Below, in pieces: positions 58,495 to 64,000 of a stretch of DNA of 64,000 bases. Every line of letters begins with the position of its first letter. Position 1 is the stretch's first letter. This stretch comes from Hippasteria phrygiana (Eukaryota; Echinodermata; Asteroidea; Valvatida; Goniasteridae). A model generated the notes under the pieces. It searched no databases, was not told where the DNA came from, and worked only from the letters and a program-made list of their open reading frames with translations. A program made the position numbers and the translations under genes. The stretch covers positions 62,001 to 126,000 of the forward strand of contig JAZGUH010000771.1 of the NCBI GenBank assembly GCA_037893225.1. Reading direction: 5' to 3'.

Positions 58495-59100
58495 ATCAGC
58501 TTTGGTAATGACTAAACATAAACATGGTTTCAATCTCAAACGTATAATACTGTTTACAAAGATGGTTACCAGTGCCAATCCTCCTGAGAAATGTTTACTT
58601 CTGAAATGCCCCTCATATTTGAGAAAATTGCATCTGAATACCTCCAAAAAGACTGTGGGTTATTTCGATTTCAACAATAAGCCAGTTCGGTATTTCAACT
58701 GCGCATGTGCACACAGACATTTTATCCCGAATGACCCGCGTGACCTAACGCGCGCGTGTGAACGCAAAGGTGGTCGCACAACGCCAACGTGTTAAATTCA
58801 ATGAGAATGGGTGTTCGCATAACATTGCGTGACATTACGTCGGCAATTTTATCCTGAATAACCTTTCACCTTTGAGATACCGAACTGGCTTATTGAAATA
58901 AGCCTATATGAACATGCACAAGACCACTGTTAAAGCAAAATGGCTTTCCGTTATTTTCTCGTGACTTAGATGATGTATCGAGTTAAAATTTTCATAGGTT
59001 TTCTATAACATGTTTATGTTGATGAACACAAAGCATGGACAGTGCCTGCAACGGTGTTGTCAACCCATCTAATGCTATAACATAACCTTTCAGGGAAACC
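58495..59100. repeat. Dispersed repeat, copy 2 (interrupted by a TIR element)
   Basis: Same ordered blocks as 49685-50400, here with a different insertion at 58675-58895. The family name is unknown; no coding frame is seen. Confidence 0.65.
58675..58895. mobile_element. TIR MITE nested in the dispersed repeat
   Basis: Ends CAATAAGCCAGTTCGGTAT and ATACCGAACTGGCTTATTG are perfect 19-bp inverted repeats. The related copy at 49.7 kb lacks this insertion, which supports the boundaries. The interior is CpG-rich. Confidence 0.75.
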
Positions 59101-59766
59101 TTAATTTTTCGCCTTGAATTTAATTCTTTCAAATACTGCATCATTCAAGACAGAGATTGTTTTTACGAACACTGTTGTTGAGAACCATGTACATTGTTTC
59201 TAGATATACAGTTCTAGATACACATTTCTTTGGGCTTGTTCAAGTGATTCTTTGAAAGAACAAAATTTAAGGGATAAATTTGGAAAAGTGATAAAAATCC
59301 TCCAAAAAAATATTCAAAAAGGTTTTAACTTTCAGTCTTAAAAACTTCTGCTCCCTAAGGAGGGGGCAGTAACATTTTGAGGGGGTAAACACATTTTGGG
59401 TCATGGCCACTGTGGCATCCTTAATAACCATACACAGTAGGCTCGAACGAAATGCAGCAGCCATATTCACACAGATATAGGAAATAATAGCCCCACCCCT
59501 TTTCCATGCCCCTCCCACTCTTCCCCCTCCCCACCCCATATGTAGGTCCAACCTTGCATTGTGGAGGACCACGACAGTTGTGTCCATACACGCACACACA
59601 TTTGATGTGCACGGTGGCTGGCTATTCATCGATGCCATCAGGCTATTTCAGGAGCAGTATTGACTTAGGATAGGCCCTGTTATTTGTTCCCATCGTACAG
59701 AGGTGATTTGTGTACCTAACCCAGTGATCCAGTTAGACAGTCAAAGCCAATTCCCATGCCAGAAAG

Positions 59767-59800
59767 GTGGGGGGGGGGAGGGGGAGGGGGGAGGGGGAGA
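59767..59800. repeat. G-rich tract
   Basis: Runs of G separated by single A (GGGGGAGGGGGAGGGG-type). A potential quadruplex site. Confidence 0.85.
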
Positions 59801-60984
59801 ATGTGAATATTACAACAGCATTAGAGAAGTCAACAAGCCTTTGCAGGATGTAGGGAAGAGCATGATGTCGGATTGTGGGATAAGAGATCTTGTCTGTAGT
59901 AGGTTTTCCTTAGGGTCATTAATAGGTCTACGGCGTAGGTTTACAATTCTTGCATGGCTGTTACATGTCTTAGAGTGGAGTAGATACCATGCACTGTCCC
60001 ATTCACTGAGCCTTGTATAATTGTCAGCCAAAAATGGCTCTCGTGCAGTTGGTCACAAAGCGCTTCCCTGTACCGTCCCCATGGTTCAAGCCAGAGGGGT
60101 GCCTGGGTGTACACAAATACTTCCCACTTTATATTTGCACACCCTGAATTTTTGCTTATTTACATGCATATAGGGATTATAACATTTGGAAACCAATCTT
60201 TTTTTTCAATTTAAAACCAGTTAAAACCCTATTTCTAAATCCTGGCTAAAACTTTGATCCTCCATTCCCCCCATTTCAAAATATTTGTATGGGTCCCCCA
60301 AACGGGGCCATGTTTCCCAGAAAAATGTTGCATTTTCCAGACAAATGTTGCATCCAAAACATGCATACGCCATAAAAATGCTTTGATTTGAGAATAGAAA
60401 CCGTCTTTGCTATTCCGTCAGCAGAGCCCTACATACGAGTTAATTAAGAGGTTGAGTGAAATCCTTTTTTTCTGCATCAAATGCACAACCCTATTTTAAC
60501 AGAAAACAAGTTAATAAAGGATGCATGTTTCAACCACATTTTTGGGGGGTTAAAGATAAAAGAATGCAATATGGGAGAACACAACTTGCCTCAAACTTGC
60601 GAAACCCACTTTCCCTCCCACACATGCTTTAAAAGTAATGTCTGCTCATTTTTGGCGATGACCTTCTTTATTAAAGTCAAAACCACTCCTCTTAAGGGAA
60701 TGAAATTCACACTTGAGCCGAGTACAAACTAGATTTGTTATAATAGAAGACTTTGCTGGGACAGGTGGTAAATTTCCCAATGGTAAATCTTTTTTGCATT
60801 TAGGTATGATCGGTCGCACTTGCGGGTGCCCTAAATGCCAGCTGCGACAGACGGTGGGTGATGGTAGGTAGTGGCAAGTAAAGTGACATAGTCCGATTAC
60901 CTTTGTTGTGAGAGAGGTTGATTTTACCTGGACATCATGTTCATACTGGACTTACAGACTCGGTAAATACACCTGGTCAAGTTT

Positions 60985-61014
60985 AACCATGGAGGTATTA
61001 ATACCTCCATGGTT
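60985..61014. repeat. Perfect 30-bp palindrome
   Basis: AACCATGGAGGTATT is followed directly by AATACCTCCATGGTT with no spacer and no mismatch. It lies just left of the TTAA element at 61036. Confidence 0.95.
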
Positions 61015-61035
61015 TAACTGATCAGAAGTTGCCAG

Positions 61036-61640
61036 TTAAAGGGACACATTGCCTTCAAATGTCATGAAATTTTGCTGTTTAGAAATGTTCCTTATCTTTG
61101 ATAAGAGTTGTTCATGCATAAAACACGTATAATGTGTTGTAATTAATGAGTAGTGATTACAAAACAAAAAATTGGCCGGTTACCCCTGACATCTGACCCG
61201 CAAAACATAGACTTATTTCCAGTACTAAATGCCACCGTCTAAATAATGCGCAAAATACGCTGTAAGATCTTTAGGCTGGCACCGCAGCCAGTGGCCTTGT
61301 GAACCTATCAGATGATCGGCAGGTACAATTCTCTACCTCGCGACACATATCGCCAGTGCTGCGCGCCGTGCCACAGTACATCAAAATGGATCAACAGAAC
61401 GTACTTCAACCAGATGCGACTGGAAATACGACTGGTGAACATGGTCCGCCATTTTGTGGAGTCAAAAATTTGGTTCTACAAAATGGCGGACCGTTGTCAC
61501 GAAATTAAACAAAAACCACGCAATTTGAAGGGATAGTTATGTGAATCTTTATATTCTACTTTAAAAAAAAAGCTTCCCAACCATTTCAATTTCAGTTTTA
61601 TAGCCCAAATCGCAACATCCAAAGCAATGTGTCCCTTTAA
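61036..61640. mobile_element. TTAA-flanked element, family 3 (Kolobok-like), 605 bp
   Basis: Left TTAAAGGGACACATTGCCTT and right AAAGCAATGTGTCCCTTTAA are inverted repeats with TTAA at both sides. The interior contains an inverted pair GGTCCGCCATTTTGT and ACAAAATGGCGGACC (61443-61492), each containing a YY1-like AAAATGGCGG core. No ORF of note. Confidence 0.8.
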
Positions 61641-61682
61641 ACTTCCCACATTCTGGAAAATGAACCGTGTTACAGATTCCTT

Positions 61683-62134
61683 AATTGTGACCCACTCTGC
61701 AAAAAGGGCACATAAGTCGCTGTATGCTTTTACGCGTAATGGGCCGTTCTATGTGAAGAGGGTGAACAATTCTTCAAACTAGTGATTTTTTAAGGGAGGG
61801 AATTTTTTTGCATCTTTGATACCTATATTATTCTATTTCATAACCAAAATCTTTGATTTCAGTAAATAAAGTTGGAAGAAGAATGCGTTTGTGTCGAGTG
61901 CTTCAATCTATTGCTTTGCTTTTTGTTTTTTTAAATGGCTTATTAAGTCATTTCAAGAAATTCTAGAAAACAAACAAACATGCAAATTCCAAAATATCTC
62001 ATGAATGCAAAATGCTACAGGCCTCAGACATGTACCATATGAAAGCTTATAAAATGGCCTTTCCAGCTATATATAAAAACACTATTTTCAAATTTTGCAA
62101 CATAAGTGCCCTTTTTGCAGAGCGGGTCACAATT
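61683..62134. mobile_element. TIR element, 452 bp
   Basis: Left AATTGTGACCCACTCTGCAA, extending to AAAGGGCACATAAGT, is mirrored at the right by ACATAAGTGCCCTTTTTGC through GGGTCACAATT with about two mismatches over 30 bp. It lies only 43 bp from the preceding TTAA element. Superfamily not determined. Confidence 0.8.
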
Positions 62135-62462
62135 CCGGATCCTTTCAGTGCAATGGGACAAAAAGACACGCAGGCAAACCCACCAGTCCTTTATACAACG
62201 AGTGCTCTGGGTCCTTTAACATCCAGAGATCCTATATATTGAGTCTTGTTCATTTTATGAGACAGATTAAAATGCATTGATTTCGGTTTTTGTTGTCAGC
62301 CATGACTCACAAGCAATGCATGATTTTTTTCCCCCATCAAAGGACTTGGAAGCCAACCTTTAACTTTAATAATGTGCCACACACCTTTCTATCAGCTAGT
62401 TACTACCGTAATTTGTTGTGATCCAAAATATGCAGCCACTTGAGAAAGTGCACAGTTTTAAC

Positions 62463-62605
62463 TTAACCCCTTGCGTAGGGTTGACCCAAATACATGCAGA
62501 TTGAAAATTGCCACCTGGCCGGTTGACGTCTATGCATGCCAATTTCTGCATTTTCAATCCATTATTGGGGTATTGTGTACGTTATGCTTGGCTGCACAAA
62601 CCTCT
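62463..62605. mobile_element. TTAA-type MITE, family 1 copy C (right-truncated)
   Basis: It begins TTAACCCCTTGCGTAGGG and follows the 1617-1846 copy closely through GTACGTTATGCTTGGCTGCA. Similarity stops near 62605, and the right terminus with its TTAA is missing. Confidence 0.75.
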
Positions 62606-62832
62606 TGTCAGGCAACAAGTAGGTGCCTATTGCAGTTGATTTGTGCTAATAGTTAAAGAAATCTTTAGATTTTTGTGGTGTGAGTTATCTGATATTTTGT
62701 TTCAGTGTTTGGTTGCAAATTAGTAAATCACATTAACCCTAACCCCTTGGGTAACTTTACTAGAAAGTATCCTGAATCCGCCAAAATCCACCTATTTTGT
62801 CATGCACAAAAAAGTTGGTTTTGGTGACTGCT

Positions 62833-63035
62833 CAATATGGAGGTATCCTGAATCCATCAAAATCCTGCAGTAACGCTAGGCTTACAATCCTCAATCCATC
62901 AAAATCCCCCAGGTTTCAATATGGAGATATCCTGAATCCATCAAAATCCTGCAGTAACGCTAGGCTTACAATCCTCAATCCATCAAAATCCACCAGGTTT
63001 CAATATGGAGGTATCCTGAATCCGCCGAAACTCTC
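62833..63035. repeat. 84-bp tandem repeat
   Basis: Units start with CAATATGGAG at 62833, 62917 and 63001 (partial). Each contains two ATCCATCAAAATCC blocks and TGCAGTAACGCTAGGCTTAC. Nearly identical copies. Confidence 0.9.
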
Positions 63036-63059
63036 CAAAACAGGGGAAGGATTTTGATG

Positions 63060-64000
63060 GATTTATGTACGTTAGGGTAAATGTGCAAGGTGCCTAAATA
63101 AGCCAAATACTGGATTTGTTGTACTGTAGCAAGTAAGTGAACTGTACAGTGTGGGTTGCCCCAAATGACGCAGAAAATATGTCAGAAAATAGCATGAAAA
63201 AACCAAACACTCAAAAGTCCAAAAAGAAAGCATCCTATTATGTTTAAATAATTCTGAGGCATTGACATCTGCACTAAAAGTATTTCAATATGACAAATCT
63301 CAACTCATCTTTAATATCTGAACGCCCACATACATGAAAGCTAACCAAAATATGAAAACTGTTATACATGGGCTTTCTGCGCTCACTGACAACTGTCCCT
63401 TGAAGCTGACAGATATGCACCACAATTCCTACAGCAGACTGCCAATCGATGGACAAGATGAAATCTAATTTCATCTTGAGCCCCGGGCTGTGAGTCTCAC
63501 ACAATACAGCACAGGATGCTCAGACAGAGAGTAATGGAAGAATTAAAGCGATATATGATGACCAGGTCCTAAAGACCTACATGATAATGCCATTTGTCTT
63601 TACTGGTTTGTAGGGGTGAAGGGGGGGGGGGGGATGAGCAAGCGTGTATACTGAAATGGACCCAACGCATGATACATCACAGAGGCTATATAATCTGCTG
63701 TGCGCATTGCAACCTGTGTGGCCGTATGGTAAATAGAGTGGATAGAACTTTAATGCAAAAATGAGCCGATATTAACCCAAACATTCTAGGCATTTGTACA
63801 ACATACTACAAAGTACTACATAATTTCTGATATGCCAGTGTAGTGAGAGTACTGCATACTACAGTTTAATACTTAGTATTTTGTAGTTTTACGTGAGGTT
63901 GGGGTTAAAATAGCAATCAGAGGATCTGACCAAAATGTCAAATTTGTCCCTCTGGTTCTTCTAAGGATAGGACCACAATTCTCTTTTTTTGAATCTTTTT
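63060..64000. other. Right edge without a recognised feature
   Basis: AT-rich non-coding sequence with a short G tract near 63620-63633. No gene, TIR element or tandem repeat stands out. Confidence 0.4.

Overview
This is animal genomic DNA with spliced genes, long introns and dense transposon debris. It carries the 5' part of one recognisable gene, a Groucho/TLE transcriptional corepressor, on the minus strand. Exon 1 (8 codons with the start ATG) lies at 41489-41512. Five more coding exons run leftwards to 4243, and a candidate 9-codon microexon lies at 354-380. The six firm exons join without a frame break into 123 codons covering the N-terminal Q domain. The GP, CcN, SP and WD40 parts must lie beyond the left edge. 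Intron phases, peptide and repeat content suggest a marine invertebrate, perhaps a deuterostome such as an echinoderm, hemichordate or lancelet. I cannot settle the taxon.

Layout. 1-4242: intron with a TTAA-type MITE, an expanded GCATTC-hexamer MITE and a G-rich minisatellite. 4243-4873: two Q-domain exons. 4874-31755: a 26.9 kb intron. It holds a nested MITE pair (5.8-6.2 kb), pogo-like elements (8.1-8.8 and 10.0-10.2 kb), a roughly 10 kb cluster of repeats packed with the palindrome TGACGTCA (11.2-21.3 kb), a dead jockey/CR1-type LINE (23.7-26.6 kb), a tRNA-derived SINE-like unit (27.7-28.0 kb) and a hAT MITE (29.8-30.0 kb). 31756-31800: the 45-nt exon. 31801-38038: an intron with several TTAA-flanked elements, one carrying a decayed THAP-like coding fragment, and a 444-bp palindrome. 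38039-41512: exons 3, 2 and 1. 41513-42420: CpG-rich promoter-proximal DNA. 42421-64000: no coding gene recognised. It holds G/C homopolymers, more MITEs (hAT, pogo-like, TTAA-type), a single-unit relative of the CRE-rich repeat, a LINE 3' fragment, tandem repeats, and CpG-rich stretches that could be conserved regulatory DNA.

The most unusual structure is the CRE-rich cluster. Its units carry many copies of the CREB/ATF octamer in paired form, and three unit ends have a hairpin followed by CTAG-T, like the 3' end of a Helitron. The second notable theme is well-delimited non-autonomous elements: three hAT MITEs whose target duplications can be read (two perfect, one with a mismatch), several TTAA-flanked families, nested insertions and internal tandem expansions. 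Apart from the Groucho/TLE exons and the LINE relic, I found no open reading frame that looks like a real protein.
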